A stretch of 64,000 nucleotides of DNA from Streptomyces hygroscopicus. GTDB taxonomy: Bacteria; Actinomycetota; Actinomycetes; Streptomycetales; Streptomycetaceae. Position numbers and translations under genes: made by a program. A model generated the notes under the pieces. The model was not told the origin of the DNA. It ran no database searches and was given only the letters and a program-made list of their open reading frames with translations. The stretch lies in assembly GCA_002021875.1 (NCBI GenBank), contig CP018627.1, positions 8,804,001 to 8,868,000 on the forward strand, read 5' to 3'. This document shows, in pieces, positions 25,897 to 34,798 of the stretch (position 1 is the stretch's first letter; each line of letters opens with the position of its first letter).

Positions 25897-27137
25897 TGTC
25901 CGGCTCCGCCACCGGCCCGCTGCCCTCCGCCGCCTCCTTCTGGCCAGAGCCCACGCCGCTCGACCCCCGCTCCGCCCCCCTGCCGAAGTACGGCACCGGC
26001 TCGCTCGCCGATCTGCTGCCCGCCGTCGCCGCGGGCCAGGAGGTCCCGGGGCTCTCCTCCGGTCTGGGGCTCGCACCCGCCGACCGCGTCTGCGTCTTCC
26101 TGGTCGACGGCCTCGGCTGGGAGCTGCTGCGCGCCCACCCCGGCGAGGCGCCCTTCCTGACCTCGCTGCTGCCCAGTTCGCTGGGCGGTGCCGGGAAGCC
26201 GCTCACCGCGGGCTTCCCGTCCACCACCGCGACCTCGCTCGCCTCGGTGGGCACCGGACTGCCTCCCGGCGCCCACGGCCTGCCCGGCTATACGGTGCGG
26301 GACCCCGGCACCGGCCAGCTGATGAACCAGCTGCGCTGGCAGCCCTGGACGGATCCGCACGACTGGCAGCCGTATCCGACCGTCTTCCAGCTCGCGGATG
26401 CCGCGGGCGTGCACACCTGCCAGGTCTCCGCGCCGACGTTCGCCGAGACCCCGCTCACCAAGATCGCCCTGAGTGGCGGCACCTTCCACGGGCGGCTCAC
26501 CGGTGAGGAGCGGATGGACCTCGCGGCCGAGCAACTCGGCGCCGCGGGCCGCTCGCTGGTCTACACGTACTACAGCGAGGTGGACGGCAAGGGGCACCGC
26601 TTCGGCGTGGACTCGCCCGAGTGGCGTGATCAGCTCCGCTATGTCGACGGGCTCGCCCAGCGGCTCGCCGAACAGCTCCCGCCCCGCTCGGCGCTCTATG
26701 TGACCGCCGACCACGGCATGATCGACATCCCCTTCGACCCGGAGTCGCGCATCGACTTCGACGAGGACTGGGAGCTGCGCGCGGGCGTCTCGCTGCTGGG
26801 CGGCGAGGGCCGCGCCCGCCATGTGTACGCCGTTCCCGGCGCCGCGGGCGATGTGCTGGCCGTCTGGCGTGAGGTGCTGGGGGAGCGGATGTGGGTGGCC
26901 GGCCGTGACGAGGCCATCGAGGCGGGCTGGTTCGGCGGGCCCGGCGGTGCCGATGGCGGCGGTAAGGGCGTCGACGACCGGGTCTACCGCCGCATCGGCG
27001 ATATCGTGGCCGCCGCGTGCGACGACGTCGCGATCGTCGCCTCGCACACCGAGCCGAAGGAGTCCGCCATGGTCGGGCTGCACGGTTCGATGACCCCCGT
27101 GGAGCAGCTGGTGCCGCTCCTCGAAGTACGCTCCTGA
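25896..27137 (+). CDS. Alkaline-phosphatase-superfamily phosphodiesterase/pyrophosphatase
   Basis: A 413-residue enzyme of the type I phosphodiesterase / nucleotide pyrophosphatase clan. Metal ligands are visible in CVFLVDGLGW (first Asp), the Thr nucleophile in GFPSTTATSL, and TADHGMIDIP (Asp-His) plus SHTEPKESAMVGLHG near the C terminus. There is no signal peptide, so it is expected in the cytoplasm. The start ATG overlaps the stop of the DUF5998 gene. It is followed after 43 bases by thymidine kinase, and the three may form one operon. Substrate unknown; hydrolysis of a nucleotide or phosphonate ester is the family norm. Confidence 0.88.
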   Translation: MSGSATGPLPSAASFWPEPTPLDPRSAPLPKYGTGSLADLLPAVAAGQEVPGLSSGLGLAPADRVCVFLVDGLGWELLRAHPGEAPFLTSLLPSSLGGAGKPLTAGFPSTTATSLASVGTGLPPGAHGLPGYTVRDPGTGQLMNQLRWQPWTDPHDWQPYPTVFQLADAAGVHTCQVSAPTFAETPLTKIALSGGTFHGRLTGEERMDLAAEQLGAAGRSLVYTYYSEVDGKGHRFGVDSPEWRDQLRYVDGLAQRLAEQLPPRSALYVTADHGMIDIPFDPESRIDFDEDWELRAGVSLLGGEGRARHVYAVPGAAGDVLAVWREVLGERMWVAGRDEAIEAGWFGGPGGADGGGKGVDDRVYRRIGDIVAAACDDVAIVASHTEPKESAMVGLHGSMTPVEQLVPLLEVRS

Positions 27138-27180
27138 GCGCCCCCGTTCACCCCCGCCCTACGAAAGGCTCCGCTTCCCC

Positions 27181-27825
27181 ATGCCCGAGCTGGTGTTCTT
27201 TTCCGGAACGATGGACTGCGGAAAGAGCACCCTCGCTCTGCAGATCCAGCACAACCGCTCGGCGCGCGGGCTCCAGGGCATGATCTACACCCGGGACGAC
27301 CGGGCGGGCGAGGGCAAGCTCTCCTCACGGCTGGGTCTTGCCACCGAGGCGGTCGAGGTCGCCGACGGCCTCGACTTCTACGACCATGTGGTCCAGGCCC
27401 TGACCGCCGGGGGCCGGGTCGACTACGTCATCGTGGACGAGGCGCAGTTCCTGATCCCGCCCCAGATCGACCAACTCGCCCGGGTGGTGGACGATCTGGA
27501 GCTGGACGTCTTCGCCTTCGGCATCACCACCGACTTCCGCAGCAAGCTCTTCCCCGGCTCCCAGCGCCTGGTGGAGCTCGCCGACCGGGTGGAGGTGCTG
27601 CAGGTGGAGGCGCTGTGCTGGTGCGGCGCCCGGGCGACGCACAACGCCCGTACCGTCGGCGGCCAGATGGTCGTCGAGGGCGCCCAGGTCGTCGTGGGCG
27701 ACGTCAACCGGCCGGAGAGCGAGGTCGGTTACGAGGTGCTGTGCCGACGTCACCACCGGCGCCGGGTGACGGCCGCCGGAGCCCGCGTCGCCGCCCTGTC
27801 GCCGGATGTGCTGCCCGTCGACTGA
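27181..27825 (+). CDS. tdk: Thymidine kinase
   Basis: A 214-residue type II thymidine kinase that phosphorylates thymidine for salvage. The P-loop SGTMDCGKST spans residues 8-17; catalytic Glu87 is in VIVDEAQF; zinc ligands are Cys146/Cys148 (LCWCGA) and Cys188/His191 (LCRRHH). Length and order match bacterial TdK. ATG 27181 follows AAAGG at about 12 bases, a long spacing, so coupling to the upstream phosphodiesterase gene may help. Cytoplasmic. Confidence 0.95.
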   Translation: MPELVFFSGTMDCGKSTLALQIQHNRSARGLQGMIYTRDDRAGEGKLSSRLGLATEAVEVADGLDFYDHVVQALTAGGRVDYVIVDEAQFLIPPQIDQLARVVDDLELDVFAFGITTDFRSKLFPGSQRLVELADRVEVLQVEALCWCGARATHNARTVGGQMVVEGAQVVVGDVNRPESEVGYEVLCRRHHRRRVTAAGARVAALSPDVLPVD

Positions 27826-27880
27826 GGGGTCTCCCGTTGACCAGCCCCTCAGCCCCTGGCCCTCCGGCCGGCGCTCCCGC

Positions 27881-28654
27881 CTATCCCTCGGCGCGCCGTA
27901 CGACGGTGAAGGCGGCCCCTTCCGGGTCCCGCACCGTGGCCCGGTGGCCGGTCGCTCCCCGCGACGGCGGCCGCACCACCTGACCGCCCAACTCGGTCAC
28001 CCGGCGCACCGTGTCGTCCACATCGTCCACCGCGAAGTGCGTCATCCAGTACGGGCCCCGGTCGCGCGGCAGGGCGTCGCCCACGCTCTGGATCGCGCAG
28101 ACCGGCCGGCCGTCCAGGTGCAGGGTGCGGCAGCCGGGCTCCTCCCCGGCCGCCGTCTCCGCCTGGTAGCCGAAGACCATCCGGTAGAACTTGTGGACCC
28201 CGGTGCCCTCACGGGTCAGCAGCTCGTGCCAGACCGGGGTGCCCGGCGCCCCGGTCTCCTCCGCCGTGTACGTGGACTCCTGCCAGACCCCGAACACCGC
28301 GCCCTCGGGGTCGGCGGCGATCAGCATCCGGCCGGCCTCGTCGGCGTCCAGCGGGCCCACCGCCACGGTGCCGCCGCAGGCGCGGATCATCTCGGCGGTC
28401 TCATCGGCGTCGTCGGACGCCAGATAGGTCGTCCAGGCCACGGGCAAATGGCGTTCCGGAGGCAGCTCGCTCAATCCGGCGACCGGCCGGCCGCCCTGGA
28501 CCGCGCGGACGTACGCGCCGAGCTGCTGTGGGCCCGGTGTGAACTCCCAGCCGAACAGGGAGTGGTAGAAGTCCTGTGTCGCGGCAAGGCTGTGCACCAT
28601 CAGACTCGTCCAGCAGGGCGTGCCCGGTGTGCGCCGAGTCGCTGCCTGGGTCAT
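27881..28654 (-). CDS. Two-domain VOC (glyoxalase/bleomycin-resistance fold) protein
   Basis: A 257-residue protein with two vicinal-oxygen-chelate domains (about 10-120 and 135-255), each with the pattern ...FYHSLFGWEF / KFYRMVFGYQ, MIRACGGTVAVGP / RVTELGGQVVRPP and a terminal VxDPEGA motif. Such tandem VOC proteins are common in Streptomyces and usually lack a known substrate. ATG 28654 has GAGGAGAG about 8 bases upstream. It faces away from the sulfurtransferase gene. An exact enzyme label cannot be justified. Confidence 0.85.
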   Translation of the reverse strand: MTQAATRRTPGTPCWTSLMVHSLAATQDFYHSLFGWEFTPGPQQLGAYVRAVQGGRPVAGLSELPPERHLPVAWTTYLASDDADETAEMIRACGGTVAVGPLDADEAGRMLIAADPEGAVFGVWQESTYTAEETGAPGTPVWHELLTREGTGVHKFYRMVFGYQAETAAGEEPGCRTLHLDGRPVCAIQSVGDALPRDRGPYWMTHFAVDDVDDTVRRVTELGGQVVRPPSRGATGHRATVRDPEGAAFTVVRRAEG

Positions 28655-28941
28655 ACGTCAATCTCTCCTCGGACCATCGTGGTGGACATGCGGCCCCGGG
28701 CCGGTCGGCGGCGCGGGACGGTCGTGCGGAGGTGCTGATGCGGGGGGTCCGACCGATGTTTTCACCACCTGTCGCACATGGCGCCCTGGTGGAACCGCAA
28801 TTCGCCGCGCCCCACAGCAGAATGTCTGAATTACTACCGCACGTCCGTTTCGGCTTCATTGCGCTCTGGTGTCACTCGGACGTACACCGGGTGACCGGGT
28901 GGTCCAATCGACGCAGAGATATCTACGCAAGGATGGTTCCT

Positions 28942-29778
28942 ATGCATGCCATCATCACCGCATCCGATCTCATGAGTGAGCTGGCGGAGGAGCAGCCTCC
29001 GCTCCTGCTCGATGTGCGCTGGCAACTCGGCGGGCCGCCCGGCCGCCCCGCATACGAGGCGGGGCATCTGCCCGGTGCCGTCTACGTCGATCTCGACACC
29101 GAGCTCGCGGCCCCACCCGGAAAGACCGGCCGCCACCCCCTGCCCGATCTTTCCGCGTTTGCGGCCGCGATGCGCCGGGCCGGGGTGAGCGGGGACCGGC
29201 GCGTAGTGGCGTACGACGGCGGACAGGGGTGGGCCGCGGCGCGCGCGTGGTGGCTGCTGCGCTGGGCGGGGCAGCCGTCCGTCAGGGTGCTCGACGGAGG
29301 TCTGCCCGCCTGGACGGCGGTCGGCGGCGCCCTGTCCACCGATGAACCGGACGCGCCCGAGGGCGACTTCGTTCCGCGGCCCGGGGCCCTGCCACTGCTG
29401 GAGGCGGACGATGCGGCGGCGCTCGCGCGGCGCGGGGTGCTGCTGGACGCGCGCGCGGCCGAGCGCTACCGGGGCGAGGTCGAGCCCATCGACCCCGTCG
29501 GCGGCCATATCCCGGGCGCGGTCTCCGCCCCCACGGTGGAGAACGTCACGGCCGACGGTCACTTCCTGCCCGCCGACCGGCTGGCCGAGCGATTCGCGGC
29601 CCTGGGCGCCACTGAGGACGGCGAGGTCGGGGTGTACTGCGGCTCCGGGGTCTCGGCCGCGCACCAGGTCCTGGCGCTGGCCGTCGCGGGCGTTCCGGCG
29701 GCGCTGTACGTCGGCTCCTGGAGCGAATGGTCCTCCGACGGCGGCCGTCCGGTGGCCACGGGCCCCGAGCGGGGCTGA
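28942..29778 (+). CDS. Thiosulfate/3-mercaptopyruvate-type sulfurtransferase
   Basis: A 278-residue tandem rhodanese. The N-terminal domain is inactive; the C-terminal domain carries the active-site Cys233 in VYCGSGVSA, the loop type of the SseA/TST family. It moves sulfur from thiosulfate or mercaptopyruvate to thiophilic acceptors. ATG 28942 is preceded by GCAAGGA at 8 bases; an in-frame ATG at 28933 is too close to that site, and the open frame from 28576 is a shadow of the VOC gene. A bidirectional terminator follows. Neighbour sepH is convergent. Confidence 0.9.
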   Translation: MHAIITASDLMSELAEEQPPLLLDVRWQLGGPPGRPAYEAGHLPGAVYVDLDTELAAPPGKTGRHPLPDLSAFAAAMRRAGVSGDRRVVAYDGGQGWAAARAWWLLRWAGQPSVRVLDGGLPAWTAVGGALSTDEPDAPEGDFVPRPGALPLLEADDAAALARRGVLLDARAAERYRGEVEPIDPVGGHIPGAVSAPTVENVTADGHFLPADRLAERFAALGATEDGEVGVYCGSGVSAAHQVLALAVAGVPAALYVGSWSEWSSDGGRPVATGPERG

Positions 29779-29788
29779 ACACGCCGAC

Positions 29789-29820
29789 GGGCCCCGCCAC
29801 CGGCGGCGGTGGCGGGGCCC
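29789..29820. terminator. Bidirectional terminator between sulfurtransferase and sepH
   Basis: A 14-base perfect stem (29789-29802 with 29807-29820), loop GCGG, between convergent genes. A second GC-rich hairpin follows at about 29825-29857. Confidence 0.85.
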
Positions 29821-29867
29821 GGATCGGCCGCCGCCGGCCGTGGTGCGGCCGGCGGCTTCCTTCGCCG

Positions 29868-30917
29868 CTACTCCTGCTTCTTGCGGCGGGTGCCGAAGAC
29901 GATCTCGTCCCAGCTCGGCACCGCGGCCCGGCGGCCCGGACGGACGCCGTCCGCCTCCGCCTGGCGGTCCGTCGTACCGGTCAGCCGGTCGCGGTGGCCC
30001 GCCACCGAACGCGGCATCAGCACATCCGCGTACGCCGAACCCGCGCTCGCCGCGGAGGCGGGCGGCTCGACGGCCTCCGGCTCCTCGTCGGGCTCCTCCG
30101 GCGGAGCGGCCGACGCGACCGGCGACTCCGGTACGACCATGTCGCCCCGGAAGTTGGGCACGGCCTCCAGCAGGCTGGTGAGCGAGTCCCGCTCACCGAG
30201 ACCGTCGTCCAGCGAGGCGGACGCGGGCGTGGCCGACGGGGAGTCGTCGTCGAAGCGCTCGGACGACGGCCGGTCGCGGTCCCGATCCCGGTCACGCGGC
30301 AGCCGGGCGATCCGCGGCACGAACGGGAAGCTGGGCTCGGGCGTGTCGTCGGCCTCGCCGATCAGCGCCCGCGCCTCGTCGTCCACCGCCTGGACCAGCC
30401 GCCGGGGCGGGTCATAGGTCCAGCTCGCCGAGTGCGGCTCACCGGCGACCCGGTAGACCAGCAGCACCTCCCAGGTGCCGTCGTCGCGCCGCCAGGAGTC
30501 CCACTGCGTGGTGTCCTTCTCGGCGCCACGCAGCAGCAGTCGCTCCGCTACGGCCTCGCCGAGCTGCGGTCCGGTGTTCTCGCCGGGGCGGCGCACGGGA
30601 GTCTTACGGGCGCGCTCGGCCATGAAGGCGCGCTCCGCGAGCACCGGGCCCTCGAAGCGCCGCACGCGGTCGACGGGGATGCCCGCCATCTGCGCGACCT
30701 CTTCGGCCGTGGCGCCGGCACGTATACGGGCCTGGATGTCACGGGGCCGCAGATGGCTCTCGACCTCGATCTCGATCTGGCCGAGCCGAGCACGGTCATT
30801 GCGCACCGCGGCGCGCAGTCGCTCGTCGATGGGAAGCGTGTACTCCGTGCTGTCCGCAGCCTTGAGCACCAGCCGTGTGCCGTCGTTGCTGACGGCCACG
30901 ACACGCAGTTCGGGCAT
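29868..30917 (-). CDS. sepH: Cell-division regulator SepH
   Basis: A 349-residue actinobacterial protein that stimulates FtsZ assembly. Residues 1-170 include the conserved PELRVVAVSNDGTRLVLKA start and a helix-turn-helix-like segment (GATAEEVAQMAGIPVDRVRRFEG, about 65-88). The middle (200-320) is acidic and Pro/Ser-rich, and the last 20 residues carry the conserved tail VPSWDEIVFGTRRK. Length and both ends agree with S. venezuelae/S. coelicolor SepH (DUF3071). ATG 30917 has GGGAGG five bases upstream; the frame extends to 30950 without a better start. Cytoplasmic, at septa. Confidence 0.93.
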   Translation of the reverse strand: MPELRVVAVSNDGTRLVLKAADSTEYTLPIDERLRAAVRNDRARLGQIEIEVESHLRPRDIQARIRAGATAEEVAQMAGIPVDRVRRFEGPVLAERAFMAERARKTPVRRPGENTGPQLGEAVAERLLLRGAEKDTTQWDSWRRDDGTWEVLLVYRVAGEPHSASWTYDPPRRLVQAVDDEARALIGEADDTPEPSFPFVPRIARLPRDRDRDRDRPSSERFDDDSPSATPASASLDDGLGERDSLTSLLEAVPNFRGDMVVPESPVASAAPPEEPDEEPEAVEPPASAASAGSAYADVLMPRSVAGHRDRLTGTTDRQAEADGVRPGRRAAVPSWDEIVFGTRRKKQE

Positions 30918-31306
30918 GGGAACCTCCCGGGTGGTGCCTGCCGACGTCACGGTTGCGTCGCTGCTCTCCCGCTAGACGAGTGTGGCCTGCCCGGGTGCAG
31001 CCTGCCACAACTTTGCCGAGTTGCCCGGGCCGGTTGGTTGCCGCCTTCTGACCCCTCCCGCTGGGTCCGGGCGGCCGGACGGGAAAGCGGGGCCAGGGCT
31101 CGCCACAGTACTCCATTCGGGCCGCTCGGGTGGAGCGGCACGCCAGCCGAGTTCATGGCCGGAAGGGGGATCGGAGCCTGAATCCTTCGAAGTGAGGCCC
31201 AATTTGGGTGGCAAGTTTCACAGAATCGACAGAATCGGAACGATCTGCTTCGTTTATCGGTCACTTCTCCCTGCAGGCTGGAACGAATGTCCAAGCGAGG
31301 CGGGAG
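30918..31306. other. Divergent intergenic region upstream of sepH
   Basis: In these 389 bases no gene is supported. The right half (31200-31290) is less GC-rich (AATCGACAGAATCGGAACG) and may hold the promoter of the membrane-protein gene at 31307, but no clear -35/-10 pair was recognised. Confidence 0.45.
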
Positions 31307-32140
31307 ATGCACGGTAAGGCCGACGGCGACGGACAACCCAAGAGCGGGCGGATAGAGCTGAGCGTGGCCCATGTGGCCGGCAGCGCGCTGGCGGCCATCG
31401 CCGCCGCGGTTCTCGCCTCCAAACTGGGCGTCTACGGGACGATCCTGGGCGCCGGTGTGATGAGCGTGGTGGCGACCGCGGGCGGCACCGTCTTCCAGCA
31501 TCTGTTCCACCGCACCGGTGAGCAGATCAAGGAGGTGCGGGTCCAGACGGGGCCCCGGCGGCCCGCCGGGCCCGTCACGCTCCGGCGGAAGGGGGCGGCC
31601 GGTGAGTACGGCGAGCCGACCACGCACGGCACCCGGCTGCGCGGGAGGCGGCGCCACGTCCTCGGGGCGCTGGCGGTCTTCGTCACCGCCATGAGCGTCA
31701 TCACGGGGATCGAGATGTACTCCGGAGGCCCGGTGTCCAACGTCTGGGGGGAGAGCCGGAGCGGAACCACCGTCAGCGACAGCGTGAGCGGCTCCTCCGG
31801 GTCGAAGTCCACCCCCGGCCCCTCGCGCCCCGGCCCGGCCGCCCCGTCCCAGGGCCCCGGCGCCTCCCGGGGCGGCGGCGATCCGGCACCGTCTCCACGT
31901 ACCTCCCGCGGGGGCGGCGCGGCCGACGCGTCGACCACGCCGACGCCCGGTTCGTCCGGAACGTCCGGGTCCGGCAAGGGTTCCGGCCCCGAGAGCGGCA
32001 CCGGCGGCACGACCGCGCCCGGCACCTCCGCGCCCGCCACCCCCGGCCCCTCCCGGACCCCGTCCGGAGGTGCCACGGCGGGCGGAACGGATGGTTCCGG
32101 CGATGCCACGCCCACGCCCGGCGCCACCGGCGGGCCGTGA
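31307..32140 (+). CDS. Membrane protein with long Pro/Ser/Thr/Gly-rich tail
   Basis: A 277-residue protein, not assigned to a family. Residues about 18-60 hold a hydrophobic segment with Ala/Gly helices (AAIAAAVLASKLGVYGTILGAG), a basic stretch (70-110), a second transmembrane helix (about 115-135, HVLGALAVFVTAMSVITGIEM), then some 140 residues very rich in Pro, Ser, Thr and Gly, as in wall-spanning or surface stalks. ATG 31307 (MHGKADGDGQ) has a GAGGCGGGAG ribosome-site region upstream; the open frame from 31208 is less likely. It lies just before the convergent lactone oxidase gene, with 4 bases between the stops. Function unknown. Confidence 0.68.
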   Translation: MHGKADGDGQPKSGRIELSVAHVAGSALAAIAAAVLASKLGVYGTILGAGVMSVVATAGGTVFQHLFHRTGEQIKEVRVQTGPRRPAGPVTLRRKGAAGEYGEPTTHGTRLRGRRRHVLGALAVFVTAMSVITGIEMYSGGPVSNVWGESRSGTTVSDSVSGSSGSKSTPGPSRPGPAAPSQGPGASRGGGDPAPSPRTSRGGGAADASTTPTPGSSGTSGSGKGSGPESGTGGTTAPGTSAPATPGPSRTPSGGATAGGTDGSGDATPTPGATGGP

Positions 32141-32144
32141 CGCG

Positions 32145-33476
32145 TCAGTCGCCCAGCACCCGCCGCAGATAGTCGTTGGTGAACAGCCGGTCCGGGTCCA
32201 GCCGGTCGCGTACCGCCGTGAACTCACCGAACCGCGGATAGACCCCGGACAGGTAGCCCGCGTCGCGGCTGTGCAGCTTGCCCCAGTGCGGACGGCCGCC
32301 GTGGGCGATCATGATCTGCTCGGCCGCCGTGAAGTACGCCCGGTGCGGGGTGCCCCGGTACAGGTGGACGGCGATGTACGCGGTCTCGCGCCCGGAGGCG
32401 GTGGACAGCGCGATGTCGTCGGCGGGCGCGGTGCGCACCTCCACCGGGAAGCTGACCCGCAGTCCGGACCGGTCGACGGTTGATTTGAGCTCGCGCAGCA
32501 CGGTGACCGCGGCCTCGCGCGGCACGGCGTACTCCATCTCCAGGAAGCGCACTCGGCGCGGAGAGGTGAAGACTTTGTAAGGGATGTCCGTGTAGGTCCG
32601 GGCAGACAGGGCGCGGCTGGAGATTTTGGCGATTCCGGGGATGGTGGCGGGGACCGCCCGGCCCACCGAACAGGCCACCTGGAAGATGCCGTTGGACAGC
32701 AGCTCGTCGTCCACCCAGCCGCTGACCCGGCCCACGGGGGCGGCTGGGCCGGTGCTGCGGTTGTTGCGTTTGGTGTTGCAGTTGCCGGTGTGCGGGAACC
32801 AGTAGAACTCGAAGTGCTCGTTCTCGGCCACGAGCCTTTCGAAATCGGCCATGACGCGGTCGAAAGGCATCGGCTCCTCGCGCGCGGTGAGCAGGAACTC
32901 CGGTTCCACGGCGAAGGTGATCGCGCTGACCACGCCGAGCGCGCCGAGCCCGATCCGGGCGGCCGCGAAGATCTCCGGGTTCTCCGCCGCCGAGCAGCGC
33001 AGCACCGAACCGTCCGCCGTCACCAGCTCCAGGCCCTTGATCTGGGCGGCGATCGAGGCGCTGTCCCGGCCGGTGCCGTGGGTGCCGGTGGCGGTCGCCC
33101 CGGCCACGGTCTGCTCCATGATGTCGCCCATATTGGCCAGCGACAGCCCGTGGGCCGACAGCGTCTCGTTGAGCTGCCGGAGCGGGGTGCCGGCGGCCAC
33201 GGTCACGGTCCCCGCCTCGCGGTCCAGCCCGCGCACGCCCGCCATGCGGTCGGGGCGTATGAGCAGCCCGTCGGTGGCGGCCGTGGTGGTGAAGGAGTGC
33301 CCGGAGCCCACCGCCTTCACCTTCAACCCCTCCGCCGCCGCCCGGCGGACCACCTCGGCGAGCTCCTGAGTGGACGACGGCGCGACGCTCCGCACCGGGC
33401 GGGCCGTCACGTTCCCCGCCCAGTTACGCCACACGCTGCTCCGTACGGTCTTCATGGTCTTGACGGCCATCCGCAC
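32145..33476 (-). CDS. FAD-dependent sugar-1,4-lactone oxidase (ALO family)
   Basis: A 443-residue flavoprotein of the D-arabinono-1,4-lactone oxidase / L-gulonolactone oxidase family. The PCMH FAD domain spans about 20-190 (KAVGSGHSFT with the conserved His, TGTHGTG binding the flavin pyrophosphate); the ALO C-terminal domain ends with RPHWGKLHS and FTNDYLRRVLG. It oxidises an aldonolactone or similar polyol using oxygen. GTG 33476 has GGGAGG at 5 bases; an internal ATG (33470) is possible. It overlaps the upstream MFS gene by 53 bases and is probably in the same operon. The natural substrate is not known. Confidence 0.88.
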   Translation of the reverse strand: MRMAVKTMKTVRSSVWRNWAGNVTARPVRSVAPSSTQELAEVVRRAAAEGLKVKAVGSGHSFTTTAATDGLLIRPDRMAGVRGLDREAGTVTVAAGTPLRQLNETLSAHGLSLANMGDIMEQTVAGATATGTHGTGRDSASIAAQIKGLELVTADGSVLRCSAAENPEIFAAARIGLGALGVVSAITFAVEPEFLLTAREEPMPFDRVMADFERLVAENEHFEFYWFPHTGNCNTKRNNRSTGPAAPVGRVSGWVDDELLSNGIFQVACSVGRAVPATIPGIAKISSRALSARTYTDIPYKVFTSPRRVRFLEMEYAVPREAAVTVLRELKSTVDRSGLRVSFPVEVRTAPADDIALSTASGRETAYIAVHLYRGTPHRAYFTAAEQIMIAHGGRPHWGKLHSRDAGYLSGVYPRFGEFTAVRDRLDPDRLFTNDYLRRVLGD

Positions 33477-34680
33477 CCGACCCCTCCCGCTGTGGCGCCG
33501 GCCGGAGCCGGCGGTACCCGAGGAACGCCACCGCCGCCGCGAACACCCCGGCCACGGCCGGCACCGCGTACCCCGCCCGGGCGCCGGCCGCGTCCACCAC
33601 CCCTCCGGCGGCCGACGAGCCGAGCGCCACCCCGACCGCGAGCCCGGTGCTCACCCAGGTCATCCCCTCGGTCAGATGCGCGCGTGGTACGTGGCGTTCG
33701 ACGAGGGCCATGGTGGTGACCATCGTGGGTGCGATGGCCAGGCCCGCGACGAAGAGCGCCACGGCCAGGAACGGCAGGTTCCCGACCAGTTGGAGCGGGA
33801 TCATACTCACGGCGATCGCACAAATACCCCACAACCAACGACGGGACACCGATGCGCTCAGCCGCAGCAGCCCGAAGACCGCGCCCGCGAGACAGGAGCC
33901 CAGCGCGTACACCGCCAGGACCAGGCTCGCCGCGCCCTTGTGGCCCTCGTCCTCGGCGAAGGCCACCGTCACCACGTCGATCGCCCCGAAGATCGCGCCG
34001 GTCGCCACGAAGGTGGCCACCAGCACCTGGAGCCCGCGCGAGCGCAGCGCCGAACGGCCGGTGTGCTGTCCGCGCGGATGCGGTACGGGCTCGGTGGCCC
34101 GCTGCGCGGTCAGCGAGAAGACCCCGGCCGCCAGGAAGCAGGCGGCCAGCAGCGGGCCCGCTTCCGGGAACCAGGTGGTGGACAGCCCGATCGAGATGAC
34201 CGGCCCGAAGATGAAGCAGACCTCGTCGACGATGGACTCCCAGGCGTACGCGGCGTGCAGCTCGCGCGGGGAGTCCCCGTAGATCGCCGCCCAGCGGGCC
34301 CGCACCATGGAGCCCACGCTGGGCACACAGCCGGCCCCGGCGGCGAAGACGAACAGCGTCCAGTCGGGCCAGCCCCGGTGCGCGCTCAGCAGCAGTCCGC
34401 AGACGGCGGTGAGCGCCACGAGGGTCGCCGGGCGCAGCACCCGGCGCTGTCCGTGCCGGTCGACCAGCCGGGATATCTGTGGGCCGATGGAGGCGGCGGA
34501 GAGCGCCAGCATGGCCGACAGGGCGCCCGCGAGCCCGTACCGGCCGGTGAGTTCGGACACCATGGTGACGACGCCGATGCCCGCCATGGACAGCGTCATC
34601 CGCCCGAGGAAGCCGGCCGCGGAGAACTCCTTGGTTCCGGGGGCGGCGAAGATCGCACGATAGGGGCTGGTACTGGGCAA
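33424..34680 (-). CDS. MFS transporter
   Basis: A 418-residue major-facilitator protein with 12 predicted helices in two sets of six. The loop 2-3 motif is [13 protein letters not shown], a form of the GxxxDRxGRR signature A. The start is TTG 34680 (translated [11 protein letters not shown]), with GGAG seven bases upstream; no better ATG is in frame before helix 1. The closest shape is SetA/ProP-like or general drug/sugar exporters. Its last 53 bases lie inside the start of the lactone oxidase gene, in another frame, which couples the two genes. The transported compound is unknown. Confidence 0.86.
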   Translation of the reverse strand: MPSTSPYRAIFAAPGTKEFSAAGFLGRMTLSMAGIGVVTMVSELTGRYGLAGALSAMLALSAASIGPQISRLVDRHGQRRVLRPATLVALTAVCGLLLSAHRGWPDWTLFVFAAGAGCVPSVGSMVRARWAAIYGDSPRELHAAYAWESIVDEVCFIFGPVISIGLSTTWFPEAGPLLAACFLAAGVFSLTAQRATEPVPHPRGQHTGRSALRSRGLQVLVATFVATGAIFGAIDVVTVAFAEDEGHKGAASLVLAVYALGSCLAGAVFGLLRLSASVSRRWLWGICAIAVSMIPLQLVGNLPFLAVALFVAGLAIAPTMVTTMALVERHVPRAHLTEGMTWVSTGLAVGVALGSSAAGGVVDAAGARAGYAVPAVAGVFAAAVAFLGYRRLRPAPQREGSGADGRQDHEDRTEQRVA

Positions 34681-34785
34681 GGCAGGCTCCGCCGTGAGCA
34701 GGGTAAGGATCGTACGAGCTGATACAGATTACGGGCAGGTCCCTGGTTCGCGCAGGGCCGTTTCCCGCCGGTCAGCGGCTGGTGG

Positions 34786-34791
34786 CAGGAT
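34786..34791 (+). promoter_or_regulatory. -10 box of leaderless ferrochelatase gene
   Basis: CAGGAT lies 7 bases before the ATG at 34799 with no Shine-Dalgarno sequence between, so the mRNA probably starts at the codon. Confidence 0.45.
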
Positions 34792-34798
34792 CGGAAGC

